Of a stretch of 64,000 nt of DNA, positions 54,330 to 64,000 are shown piece by piece (position 1 is the stretch's first letter; each line of letters opens with the position of its first letter). This DNA comes from Neoceratodus forsteri (lineage: Eukaryota; Chordata; Ceratodontiformes; Ceratodontidae). The position numbers were made by a program, and so were the translations under genes. The DNA lies in contig CM057456.1 of NCBI GenBank assembly GCA_016271365.2, positions 661,319,501 to 661,383,500 on the forward strand, written 5' to 3'. The notes under the pieces were generated by a model that was not told where the DNA came from, made no database searches, and saw only the letters and a list, made by a program, of their open reading frames with translations.

Positions 54330-55692
54330 TTGTGGAAGATCTGTTTGAAAACTGGACCTCTTTGCATCCCCATTCAATGCCAAACTGCCCAGTTTCTGCT
54401 CGCTGTATCCAGGGCCTGGTGTTTTCTGGTGAGACACGTTGTCTCTTTGCTGGACAGGGAGATCCCTATATGCATTCCCTCCCTTTCTGCCCATCCAGAG
54501 AATCCTTCTCAAATCGCAGTCAGAGAGAGCAGACATAATCTTGATACTGTAGCTCCCTACTGGCCTCGACAGATTTGGTCCCCCCTACTCCCAACAACTG
54601 GCAATGGAACCTCTGCTCCCTCTGCCCCAGAGCTCACACTTGCTCTCCCAGGAGAGAGGGGCTCTAGGCCATCCGGACCTCAAGTCGCTGTACCTGCATT
54701 CATGGGATTCATGGCTCCTACAGACTTAGCAGTTACCCTGTTCGGGGGCTCCCCTAGGGAAGCAGATGTCCTAGTAGCTGCCAGGAAGCCTTCTTCTAAG
54801 GCTGCCTATGCCATGAAGTGGAACTGGTTTTGCATCTGGTCCTCCGCTCACCAGTTTGACCCCTTTACTTGTCCGGTAAACTTTGTTCTTGAGTATCTCC
54901 TTTCTCTGTTGGACTCGGGTCTGAGCTATTCTTCCATTAAGCTGCAATTATCCACTGTTTCTGCATATCATGCACCGGTTCAGGGCAAGGCTCTTGCCCA
55001 TTTGGATTTGCCCCGCACCTTCTTGTGAGATATTCTACACCTGAAGCCTCCCATTCGGTACCCTGTCCCTCCATGGAATCTTTCATTTATTTTGGAGAAA
55101 CTTACTTTGCTTCCTTTGAGCCAGCCGTGGACTGCGAGCTGCGCTTTCTGTCGTGGAAAGCATTGTTTTTAGTTGCCGTTACTTCTGCTCAGAGGATTTT
55201 GAGCTCCAGGCTTTGATGTGCAGAGAGTCTTATTTAGTTTTCCACAAGGACAGGGGTGTCCTTGCAGACCTATCCTAAGTTTTGCCAAAGGTGGTCTCCG
55301 GGCTTACCCTTAATCAGGACCTCCATCTTCCAGTTTACTATCCAGAGCATTCTAATCAAGGGGAGGCTCTACTTCATACTCTGGATGTTCACCAGCTGCT
55401 TCATTATTATTTGACTCACACCCGGGATATCAGGAAATCTGATCAGTTTGTTTTGTTCGCCTCAAAGATTGTAGGGGTGCCTGACTCTAAGAAGACTTTG
55501 TCTAAGTGGTTGGTTCACTGCATTGTTGTTATCAAAAGTATGACAAGCCTTTACCAGGATCGGTTAAAGGTCATTCTATCAGGGGAGTCGCTGCCTCCTT
55601 TGCTTCCTTGCTTAACGAGTCAGCGGCAGATATCTGTGCTGCTGCCACCTGGAGTTCAGTCCACACTTTATTAAGCACTGCAATTTGGACAT
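54330..55692 (+). pseudogene. DIRS-A3 ORF2 tail and tyrosine recombinase, truncated
   Basis: 54330-55028 ends with the recombinase N-terminal domain (ADVLVAARKPSSKAAYAMKW, VLEYLLSLLDSGLSYSSIKL). 55282-55674 and 55506-55703 cover the catalytic half. HxxR is present as HSIR (His codon 55572-55574), but the position of the nucleophile reads KHCNLD, with TGC at 55679-55681 replacing the Tyr codon, and the frame has shifted before it. The end is lost at 55692. Confidence 0.78.
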
Positions 55693-55754
55693 TGCACTCC
55701 TGAGGTGCCATCTTTTGGATGAGACATTAAACCGAAGGTCCCATCTGCCTGTTC
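55693..55754 (+). mobile_element. SINE-X, left half, split by an L1
   Basis: CTGAGGTGCCATCTTTTGGA then GAGACATTAAACCGAAGGTC matches the SINE core at 7400-7470. It stops at CATCTGCCTGTTC, where the L1 poly-T begins. The right half lies at 61974. Confidence 0.85.
55742..55754. repeat. L1 target-site duplication, left copy
   Basis: CATCTGCCTGTTC; the right copy at 61974-61986 differs at one base. Both are SINE-X core sequence. Confidence 0.9.
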
Positions 55755-56238
55755 TTTTTTTTTTTTTTTTTGTACAATCTTTTTATTTGCTTTTTTGTAT
55801 ACAACAACCATACACGCATACAGCAAACTAAATAAAACAAACATAAGATTATCATCAACTATATCACTTCATTTACATATTCATACTACATAAAAAACAT
55901 CGAAATTAATGGTGCAATCAATCGATCATGTTCCCAAATGTCTTTTCCCTTTACAGGCCACCTGGACCATTCCTTTTATTCGAATCCCCTTCATCGCCTT
56001 TTAGAGCAAGGACCTCTATTTTTTCCCATACCTCCCCCTTCCATGAACTTTTCCATCTCTATCCTCAACTTGCAATACCTTCCCTTAAAATCCAGCCGTC
56101 TTCTACCAAGAGTGAAGCTATTAGTGGGGCCCAGCTTCTGGCAAAGCAGTCTTCTTTCACCCATATTACATACATCAACCTTTCCAGTCCCAATGTCTGT
56201 AGCACCATCCTCCACCAGACCTGCACACTTGGCGCGGC

Positions 56239-59200
56239 TTATGAGACCCAAGTGTCCTGTATCCCATGATGGGCTAGAACAAACAGAACCCTTATCCACC
56301 TGAGAAGCAGGGACCACTCCTCATCCTCCCCAGTCTCTACCCCAAAAAGACAGCTCAGGGGGTCCACTGGCAACTCCCTACCAGCAATCCTCCCCACCTT
56401 CAAGACCACCACCTTCCAGTATGTCTGCAGCATCGGGCAAGCCCAAAAGCAGTGCATATAAGTGCCTCTCTCCCTCCCGCATCTCCCACACTGAGGTGAC
56501 ACTTCAGGGTGCGCCTTATACACAATCACCGGTGGGTGGTATAGTCTGTGGATGAATTTGAAATATGCTTCTTTGTACTTATTACAGGCCATAATCCCTG
56601 AATGCATAGGGAGTAACATTCCCCAGTTCTCCTCCATAATACCTCTACCCAAATCCCTTTCCCACAGCCTTTTCACCTTCATGGTTCTGTCAGGGAGTAT
56701 GTGCTTTCCTCATTTCACCGCCCATCCTACAAATCCATTCCCCTGGTCCTTAACCTGGTATATCACTGTCTCCACCAGGTCCAGTTCATATACCCCCTTA
56801 TCCCCCTTCCCTAAACTTCCTAGGAATGCTCTTACTTGCAAGTATCTGAGCCTTTCTCTTCCACCTCCACCCACCACTTCCTGCAGTGCTTGCATGGAGC
56901 AGAGCTGCCCCCGTACCACTAGTTAGCCTAAACTCTGTATTCCCTTGCGTTCCCAATCTCGGAAACCCCTGTCTTCTAATCCTGGCAAGAAATAGGGGTT
57001 ATCTGCCAAAGGTAATAGCAGTGTCTCGTTACCCTGCGTCCAACCTCTTCTCTGCAGGACCTGCATTACTAGAAGGTTAACTGCTTCTCCCATTCTATAT
57101 GCCCTTAAGCCCTTACTGTGGAGGTATGCCATTAGCTTGCCCTTTGCCGCCTCTTGTTCCAGTTCAGTCCAACTGGCTACCAAAAGTCTCTGCACCCAAT
57201 CTGCTACATACCTCTGCTGGATGGCCAAAAAATAGTTTTCCATGTCTGGAAAGTTCAAAGCTCCCCTCTCTCTGTCTGCTTTCAGCCTTCCCAGGCTTAT
57301 CCTCGGATGCTACCCTCTACAAATGAATGAGGAGAAAGCTTTCTCCAACCTACGTATATCTTCTATATGTAGCCTCATATGCAGCATTTGCAAGAAGTAT
57401 AGGATCCTAGGTAACACGTTCATTTTAATAAGACTGATTCTTCCCAGCCATGATATGGGCAGCTGCATCCACCTCCTCAGATCTGCCTCAATCGTTTCGA
57501 CCAGATTGGTATAATTCAAGCTATAGAGGGACCCCAGGGATCTACCCACCTGTACTCCAAGATATGTCAAACCTACACCTGCCATTTTCAATCCCCATTG
57601 CCTTACTGCACTCCCTGAGCCCCTGTGCCACAATACTTCCGACTTCCCCAAGTTAATCTTATAGCCCGAGAATATACCAAACTCCTCTATCAGCGACAAA
57701 AGAGGGGGCACCGATTGCCCCGGATCCTTCATGAACAGCAGTATATCATCTGCATACAATGCAAGTTTATGCTGCATTCTGCCCCCCCACCCCATGTATT
57801 TTCTCACTTCCCCTTATGGCACTAGCTAGGGGATCTATTGTCAACGCAAACAAGAGGGGAGAGAGTGGGCACCCCTGCCTTGTGCCCCTTCCTAGATTAA
57901 ACCTCTCTGACCTAGTACCATTCACTATTACCTGAGACTGAGGCCTTCGATACATCACCTGTACCCACCTCAGGAATGACTCACCCAGACCAAACCATCC
58001 CATCACTTCAAACAGGTAATCCCACTCTATCTTGTCAAATGCTTTTTCAGTGTCCATTGAAATAATCCCTATGTCTTCCTTCCCCCTATTTGCCCTCCAA
58101 ATTATATTAAGCAACCGCCTCATATTATGGTAGGACTGCCTCCCCTTTATGAACCCGGTCTGGTCTGGGTGAACCAACCCCGGCAGGATTCCCTCCAGTC
58201 TCTTGGCCAAAACTTTGGCCAAGATTTTAAGATCACAGTTTAACAGTGAAATTGGCCTATAAGATGCGCAGGCCTGTAAATCCTTCCCCACCTTTGGTAT
58301 GAGGCATATAGTGGCATCATAGCATGCATCAGGCAAATCAATCTCCCCCAACTCCCCTTTCTGTTGAAATACCTCACTTAGCACCTTCGCAGTCCGGGTT
58401 CCCATCATTCGATAGTATTCCACTGGGTAACCATCCGGCCCACTGGTCTTCCCTTTCTGTAACTGCTGAATGGCCTTCAGCACCTCCTCTCTGGTTATCA
58501 GTCGCCCCAAAAAGTCCTGCTGTGTCTGAGTGACCTCCGGCATTTAGATTTTCCCCAGGAACTCCAACATCTGCCCCCGTGCATTCCGCCTTGTATAATT
58601 GTTGGTAGAAAGAGCGGAACACCCTCTGCACCTCCTTAACGTCTCGCTGCAGGATTCCCTGCTCATCCTTCACCCCTGTAATTTTACCCATCCTTTTCCC
58701 GCCCTTCATAAGGCCGACAAGCATTGAACCTGGCTTATTTCCCCACTCAAACACGTGTCTCTTATTAAAAAAACAGGTCTTCCCTGCCTCTGTTCTTAAG
58801 TGAGCATTCAAGGCCTCTCTCACCATAGTCAAGAATCAGGCAACCTCCCCCTGTTCCCCTCGAGCTACCCTTATTTCAAGCTCTCTTAGCTTGTGTTCTA
58901 ATTCTCTTCTCTGTTCCTGTCTTTTCGTCTTTATCCGGGACATATATTCAATAATTGCTCCCCTCATGAAGGCCTTACCCATATCCCATAGTATGTCCCT
59001 AGAGACCTCATTTGAGTCATTTGTTGCCAAAAAAAAAATCACACTGGTCCTCTAAATATTTCTTAAATGCTTCATTTTGGGCTATGTATGTGGGGAATTT
59101 CAAGGGAGGGGGGGTCACCTGCTTTTCCCTACCCTGGAGTTTCATCACCATCATCGCATGGTCCGATATGTGTATTGGGCTGTGTCTAATATCTCTCAAT

Positions 59201-59850
59201 CGGGAGTACCACTCTCTGGTAACATAGATATAATCCAACCGTGACCACGTCTTATGGGGATTCGAGTAGAAAGTGTACTCTCACTCCAGGATTTGCTGTA
59301 CTCCAGGCATCTACCAGGTCTAGTTCTGCCATACCTCCTTGCCATTGTTGCATGCTACCTATTGCCCTCCCTTTCCCCTAAGAATGGTCCATGTGCGAGT
59401 CCATTGTCCAGTTAAGGTCCCCCCCCCCAGTACTAAACCTGGAAATTGCTCCTTGATCAATAAATCCAGTAAGGACATGTAGAATTGCTGATCACAGACC
59501 GCAGGGGCACACACTGACCCCAGAGTAATCTGCTCCCCCTCCAGGAGTCCCGATATAAAAATATATCTGCCTTCCTTTGGGTCTCGGACCACCCTCTGCA
59601 CTTCCAAGGGCAGGGCCTTATACACTAGGATAGCTACACCTTGCTTACGCGTCAAGGCAGAAGCCACAGTAGCACTTCCCTCCCACCCACCCAAGCCAAT
59701 TTAGCATGCTCCACCTCCGTTAGATGTGTCTCTTGCAGCAATGCTACCTGGGTCCCCACTCGTTTAAGTGCTGTTTACAGCATGGTCCTTTTTACTGGAT
59801 TTATGATACCCTTTACATTCCAAGTGACCACATTAAAACTTTTCATCGCA
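56239..59850 (-). pseudogene. L1 ORF2: endonuclease, RT and Cys-rich C-terminus
   Basis: Reading from 59850: endonuclease NVVTWNVKGIINPVKR, VALLQETHLTEVE, GVAILVYKALPLEVQ, SDHAMMVMKL (59017-59238). The RT (57767-58543) carries GKTSGPDGYPVEYYR, YRPISLLNCDLKILAKVLA, HPDQTGFIKGRQSYHN, SMDTEKAFDKIEWDYLFEV (motif A) and GTRQGCPLSPLLFAL (motif B). After a frameshift near 57790 comes LALYADDILLFMKDP (57733-57760, catalytic YADD intact). The C-terminus (56239-56682) has CGRCGRERGTYMHCFWACP, the Cys/His motif of L1-type ORF2. At least six frame changes or stops. Confidence 0.9.
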
Positions 59851-60959
59851 GACATTTGAAAAACATTTAACTGTTCCCTTCAAGCCCCATATTGTTAAAT
59901 GAGAACATGGTTCTTGTACTGATATGATTCATTTTGATGCACCTTATTAAAACAGTGTACTTAGCCAAACAAATGTCAACAACCTCAACAGTAAACTTTA
60001 TACAGCCCCCACTCTGCCCCTCCACAACCCCAAGTCTCTCCCCCCAAACCTGCTTCTCCCCCCTCCTCCACCCCCAGTCCCCCATTCACTTCCTTCTATC
60101 CCTTTTCAATTCCAGGTCTCACACCAACGTCCCTTTCCAGCACCCTGCCCTCACTGCCCCCGCCATCTCCCCCATCCCACCCATGCCTTTCTCCTCACAC
60201 CACCAGCTCTCCCTCCCCCACCCCCACCCCTGATCATTCATTATTCTCTTGGACACTAATAGTCTTCCCAACTTGAGTGTCTGTCTCATCCCTAGTTACT
60301 GACAGAGACGCTCCCCCGCCCTCCCTCCACAGTCATTCGCACCATTCCTCCCTCGTCCTGGAAACTTAATCTAGTTCTCTCTCCCCTGGCAGTTAACTAT
60401 GCTGCTCCAGCTTCCTACCTCCACCACTTCGGTCGCCCTCTGCTTTAGCTCACTGCATTCCCAACCCTATCATGCAGGAGACCTTCCCCAGTCCCCTTCC
60501 TATCTCCTGCTTCAGCATCTCCTATTTCACTGAAGAAAAAGGCCCCTCAAGATGTACGTTCAGGGTTGCAAGCTAAGGCCAGCAGGGAGTCCAGGCCGCG
60601 CCAAAAGGATACCAACACGCTAAGCCCTGCTCCCCACCTGCCCTCCTACCTTCACCCGGCCACATTTGCAGCAGCATCTGCTGTCTCTCCTTCCTTCGCA
60701 TGGCTCTGATTATTCTTGCTGCGCAACACCCGACCATCCATAAGATGGCTCCTTCCTCGAGCGCCATCCCTTAAGTTCGTTCCATCTGAAACTGGAAAAG
60801 CCGTGGGGCGGGCAAGTCACTATACAGAAACCCCAACCAGACAAGCCTCTTGGGGAAAGCCGCCTTCTCTCTCCAGCACAGTACTTCAGTTCCTGGGAGC
60901 CAAGGCAGAAAAAAAAAAACAACGCAACAAACAGTCTCCCTTGCTCCAACACCAGCAGT

Positions 60960-61832
60960 CAAGTAACACTCCGTTCCATTACTTCAGCTCAACGCAGCTT
61001 CTGTTTCAGGGTTCAGGCAAACTCCTTGGCCTTCTCTACCTCCCAGAACGAGTACGTCGCTCCCTCGTGTTTAATTGTCAGGGTTGCCGGATACACGAGG
61101 AAATTCTCAGCCTTATGTTCCCGTAGTTGCTGCATGACACTGTTGAACATTTTTCTCCGTTTCAACAAGCGGGCCTAGTAATCCTGTGACATAAACAGTC
61201 TGTGTCCCTCATATTCCACTATGCCCTTTTCACGGAAAGCTTTCAACACTGCTTCCCTGTCTTGATAGTGGTGGAATTGGAAGATTATCTGTCTCGGCGG
61301 TTGATCTCTTGGAGGTTTTGGCATCACCGCTCTATGCGCCCTTTCAAGCTTCAGCTTTCCCTTCCGGAGTTGAAGGCCCAGTAAGCCAGGCAGCACCCTT
61401 GCACAGAAATCCATAACACTCTCTCCCTCCATACTCTCCGGTAAACCTCTCAACCGCAAGTTGAGACGCCGGTGATAGTTGTCTTGGTAGTTGAACGCTT
61501 CCTTAAGTTCGACTAATTCTTTTTGAAGAGCCGCTACCTGTTTCCAACAGCTCGTCCCCGACATGCGAGGCCCTTTCCTCCACCTCCGCTATTCGTCCTG
61601 CCTGTGCGGTTTTCTGCTCCTGTATTTCTTGGAGCTTCAAGTCCAACTTTCCCTCCAGTTTAATTAACCTCGGCTCCAGGGCTGCAATGACCTGCCCCGT
61701 AACTTCTCTGCCCAAGGTGGCAGCCTCGGCTGCCGACAACGAGACCAGGCCTCCACCTTCTCCTCCTTTCTTGGCATTCTTTGAAGCAATCCTTTGGCTT
61801 TTTGATGAGCCTGGGGTCAGAAACTCATCCAT
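60960..61832 (-). pseudogene. L1 ORF1: RNA-binding protein
   Basis: 61503-61832 starts MDEFLTPGSSKSQRIASK and holds a coiled-coil-like segment (LIKLEGKLDLKLQEIQEQK). After a frameshift near 61560, 61175-61564 gives VAALQKELVELKEAF (coiled coil), the RRM-like RRLNLRLRGLPESMEGES, and PPRQIIFQFHHYQDREAVL. The C-terminal domain continues in broken frames to about 60960. In L1 this trimeric protein coats the RNA. The region 59851-60960 is inter-ORF, C-rich on plus, with no ORF recognised. Confidence 0.8.
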
Positions 61833-61973
61833 CCTGCCTTCCTACACCACAGGGTACACAATTTACAGACTTGAGCACTTTTTTTTATATTTAAAAACTT
61901 GCATTTTATGCTGTTAGGAGGGAGCAGTGCGGGATTACGCGTCCATTCAGCTAGCTGCTCATCAGCGCCTCCA

Positions 61974-62060
61974 CATCTGCTTGTTCTGGTGGTAGCTCAA
62001 GTGGATGTTGCCAATCCCATGGTACTTCTCGAAAAGAGCAGGAGTAATTTATATTCAAAT
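61974..62060 (+). mobile_element. SINE-X, right half after the L1
   Basis: It resumes the core from CATCTGCTTGTTC through AATCCCATGGTACTTCTCG and GAAAAGAGCAGGAG, colinear with 7450-7505. The rest of the tail is not recognisable. Confidence 0.8.
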
Positions 62061-62164
62061 TTCAAAAACATACCTTCAGTAAATACAGAAATAATAAAAT
62101 AACCAATAAATCCTTGGTAGAAAAACCCAAAGAAGAAAGAAAACAGACAAGATACATATTGTAG

Positions 62165-62695
62165 AATCCAGCTTCCATTTTACACTGGCTCCTGGCGCTT
62201 CGAGGAAGAGGATTATTTACGCTACTTTTCTCTGTGGGATTTTACATCCCACCGAAGATTCCTAACAGATAATGAGGGAGCTCCATCTCTCCCACCCAGT
62301 CGGACGGAACCACGATCGTGCAACGCTGTCATTCCTTTCCTATGGGAGTACAGTGCTGACAGAGTGGTCATTCCTCCTTGGCCTAGGCCATTGTGGGAGG
62401 CATCGCAGTCATCTGGCTATGTCCCTCCACCCCTTCTCTTGCCCTTAGGGACTGCATGTGCAGATACTGTGCAGCAGTGGAGTCTCCAGGTGCTATGCTG
62501 CAGCCTACTTCAGGTCTGGGGTTTCTGGATGCTCCTTCAGGGCATCGACGCTTCAGTCTGGACCACCTCCCTGACAAGGACTCAGCTGAATTCGATCGAT
62601 GTGGGAGGAGGGTGTTCTCTTCTGCATGTCTCCTGTTCAAACAACATGAAGTCTTGCTATATTATAGACATTAGCAGTTTGATCCAGCTCTAGAA
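62165..62695 (+). mobile_element. DIRS-B gag fragment
   Basis: At about 62558 the DNA reads HLPDKDSAEFDRCGRRVFSS, the gag block that reads PDKESHKIDHAAKKV in the 47-kb copy and PPDKESKKLDHAAKKV in the 1.6-kb copy. The preceding ~190 bp are compatible with the gag linker, but the left boundary is uncertain. The following TCCTGTTCAAACAACATGAA ends the similarity. Confidence 0.55.
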
Positions 62696-62699
62696 CTGC

Positions 62700-64000
62700 C
62701 CCGGAGTGAAATGGTTAAAACCATTCCAAAATAGAATTTTGGCACGAGAGCAGCTCTATCTGTGTCATTTCAAACTTGAACTGTCAGATTCTTTACTCCG
62801 CTTCAGTGAACAGTCGCTCCGGAGATTTCTCCTTCTGCTCGGTTCATTTCTCGGTTTAAAAAGTGTTTTCTCGGTTGGATTTAACCAAGAATAGTTTTAT
62901 TTTAACCGCAAAACCGTTCGGTTCAAGCTCTATCTGTGGTAACCGTAAGTAAATGAAGGTTTTGTCTGTGTGGAACTTGTAGTTATCGGTTTGGTTTTGA
63001 ACCGATCAGTGGGTTTAAAACTCATTTAAAACTAAAAGTTACTATTTTAAGTGCGGTTCCGGTTCTTATCGGGTTCTAAAAAAAAGCGGATTTATTCGTT
63101 TTCAATACCGTGACACGGTTGGAACCGATAAGGGTGTCTTGCCTGCTCTTCCCGTTAAAGGGCAAGTTTTTGGTTAGGCTGGCATTATGTCTGAGAAACC
63201 CAAAAGAAAAACCGCCCATGAGTTTCAACACTGTGATGTTTGTGGAAGTCTTTGCCTGAGGCTGACCCACACACCACATGTGTTTATTGTCTGGGTTTGA
63301 CCACCTCCAGTCAGACTGCCAGGTATGTAAGAATTTCCTGCAGCCACCCTGGAAAAAGATGGGCAGGCTTAGGAACGAGAGGCCAAAAGTCCGCTGACCC
63401 AGATGGCCAGCCCGTTCGTGCCAACCGAACAAGAGGAGTGCCCTCTGACCAGGGCCAGACTTCCTCGGGCAAAGAAAAGCTGGTTCTGAGGAACCAATTC
63501 CAGTAAATAAAACAAGAAAATCAGCAGGTCTGGAGTCCAAAATTCCTCTCCAACTGCTGCAGAGATAGCAAAAGCCATACAAATTGTCCAGTCACTGTCT
63601 CAGGGTCCGTCCAGACCCACTATCTGGTAAAGGTCGGTTCATCCGGTCCCAGTGGTTCAGGATTATGATATTGAGGAATTTTATGAACCAGAGGAGGGGG
63701 AGGAGGATTATGAACAGTATGAATGTGGCTGGGAAGGTCTGGGTGTGCCCATTGAACCGGACAGCTCCCCAGACAGACCTTTAGAATCTCCCCCTATGCT
63801 GTCTGAGTCCCCATCTCATTTTATGTTTTATAAAAAAGTTGCTGAAACCCTCCAGCTTCCTTTAGAAGAGGCTGTGGATGAGCAAGAGGAGCCTGATTTT
63901 GTAGAAATGATGGATATTCCAGAGTCTAGGAGATTGTCTATTCCTTTACATAAGTCTTTTAGGAAACAAACAATAAACATTTTAAAAGCTCCTAATTCTG
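62700..64000 (+). mobile_element. DIRS-C element, second copy (leader and gag), runs off the window
   Basis: The leader 62830-63120 is rich in CGGTT motifs, as at 20310-20480. The gag start is at 63189 (MSEKPKRKTAHEFQHCDVCG), followed by Cys pairs. It breaks near 63240-63640, then has a long acidic frame from about 63640 to the window end: YDIEEFYEPEEGEEDYEQYE, PDRPLESPPMLSESPSHFMF, LPLEEAVDEQEEPDFVEMMD and RRLSIPLHKSFRKQTINILK. That last frame has no stop to base 64000. The rest of the element lies beyond the window. Confidence 0.68.

Larger units (their letters stand above)
49603..55692 (+). mobile_element. DIRS-A3: DIRS retrotransposon truncated in the recombinase
   Basis: The left terminus (AGATCGTGCTTTGAGTGGGA then GCTCTTGCAGCAGG) is followed by TATA box, gag, RT/RNase H and most of the recombinase. 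The element stops at 55692, five codons past the site of the recombinase nucleophile, where a SINE fragment begins. The internal complementary region and right end are gone. It sits in the RT region of DIRS-B in the same orientation. It carries an extra insertion in gag (50638-51050) and a small one near 52790-52910. Confidence 0.85.
55755..61973 (-). mobile_element. L1-superfamily LINE, about 6.2 kb, TSD-flanked
   Basis: This minus-strand element has a 17-nt poly-T (poly-A tail on minus) at 55755-55771, a 3' UTR, ORF2 (56239-59850), an inter-ORF region, ORF1 (about 60960-61832) and a short 5' UTR. The 13-bp target duplication CATCTGCCTGTTC (55742-55754) / CATCTGCTTGTTC (61974-61986) marks its exact ends and shows it is essentially full length. 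Domain order is L1-like; the cysteine-rich C-terminus is also seen in Tx1-like elements of amphibians. Frameshifts in both ORFs make it inactive, but frames are long, so it is fairly young. Confidence 0.88.

Noticed and set aside
23111..55692. Endogenous retrovirus interpretation of the gag-RT-RNase H elements
   Set aside because: No LTRs, protease, DDE integrase or env. YLDD-type RT, tyrosine recombinase HxxR...Y and inverted ends with an internal complementary region identify DIRS elements.
59851..60960. C-rich segment as a host promoter or CpG island
   Set aside because: It lies between ORF1 and ORF2 of the TSD-bounded L1 and is CpG-poor.

Overview
This window is repeat-dense vertebrate intronic DNA. 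The only host coding sequence recognised is one 113-bp exon at 43611-43723 on the + strand. It encodes part of lysosomal beta-galactosidase (GLB1), so nearly everything else probably lies in two very large introns of that gene. The repeat mix (tyrosine-recombinase DIRS retrotransposons, CR1, L2-like and L1-like LINEs, tRNA-derived SINEs, a foldback MITE, satellites) suits an amphibian. The CR1 3' end resembles what I recall from caecilians, which is my best but weak guess; a reptile or lungfish is not excluded.

Layout. 1-12 kb: CR1 tail, a DIRS-B gag relic, several SINEs, an L2-like LINE carrying two SINEs, a second L2 LINE lacking its RT core, and a 294-bp MITE. 12.2-19.1 kb: two CR1 elements in opposite orientation, one nearly full length. 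20.2-38.5 kb: a nest in which an old DIRS-C copy is split by a TSD-flanked LINE, by DIRS-A1 (complete ends and internal complementary region) and by DIRS-A2. 38.5-43.5 kb: a CR1 copy split by a 4.15-kb non-coding insert with 10-bp terminal inverted repeats, containing three tandem-repeat families (about 53, 290 and 143 bp). 43.6 kb: the GLB1 exon. 43.8-47 kb: SINE/LINE tails. 47-55.7 kb: a DIRS-B relic split by DIRS-A3. 55.7-62 kb: a 6.2-kb L1-like element on the minus strand, inserted in a SINE with a 13-bp TSD. 62.2-64 kb: another DIRS-B fragment and the start of another DIRS-C element running off the window.

No mobile element here has all its reading frames intact. The points most worth follow-up are the satellite-bearing insert, the repeated insertion of DIRS into DIRS with all copies on the same strand as the GLB1 exon, and the shared 3' tail that pairs a SINE family with its probable LINE partner. 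DIRS-A, -B and -C, and SINE-X, -Y and -Z, are working labels used only in this annotation. All boundaries were placed by eye and could be off by tens of bases where no TSD or inverted repeat fixes them.
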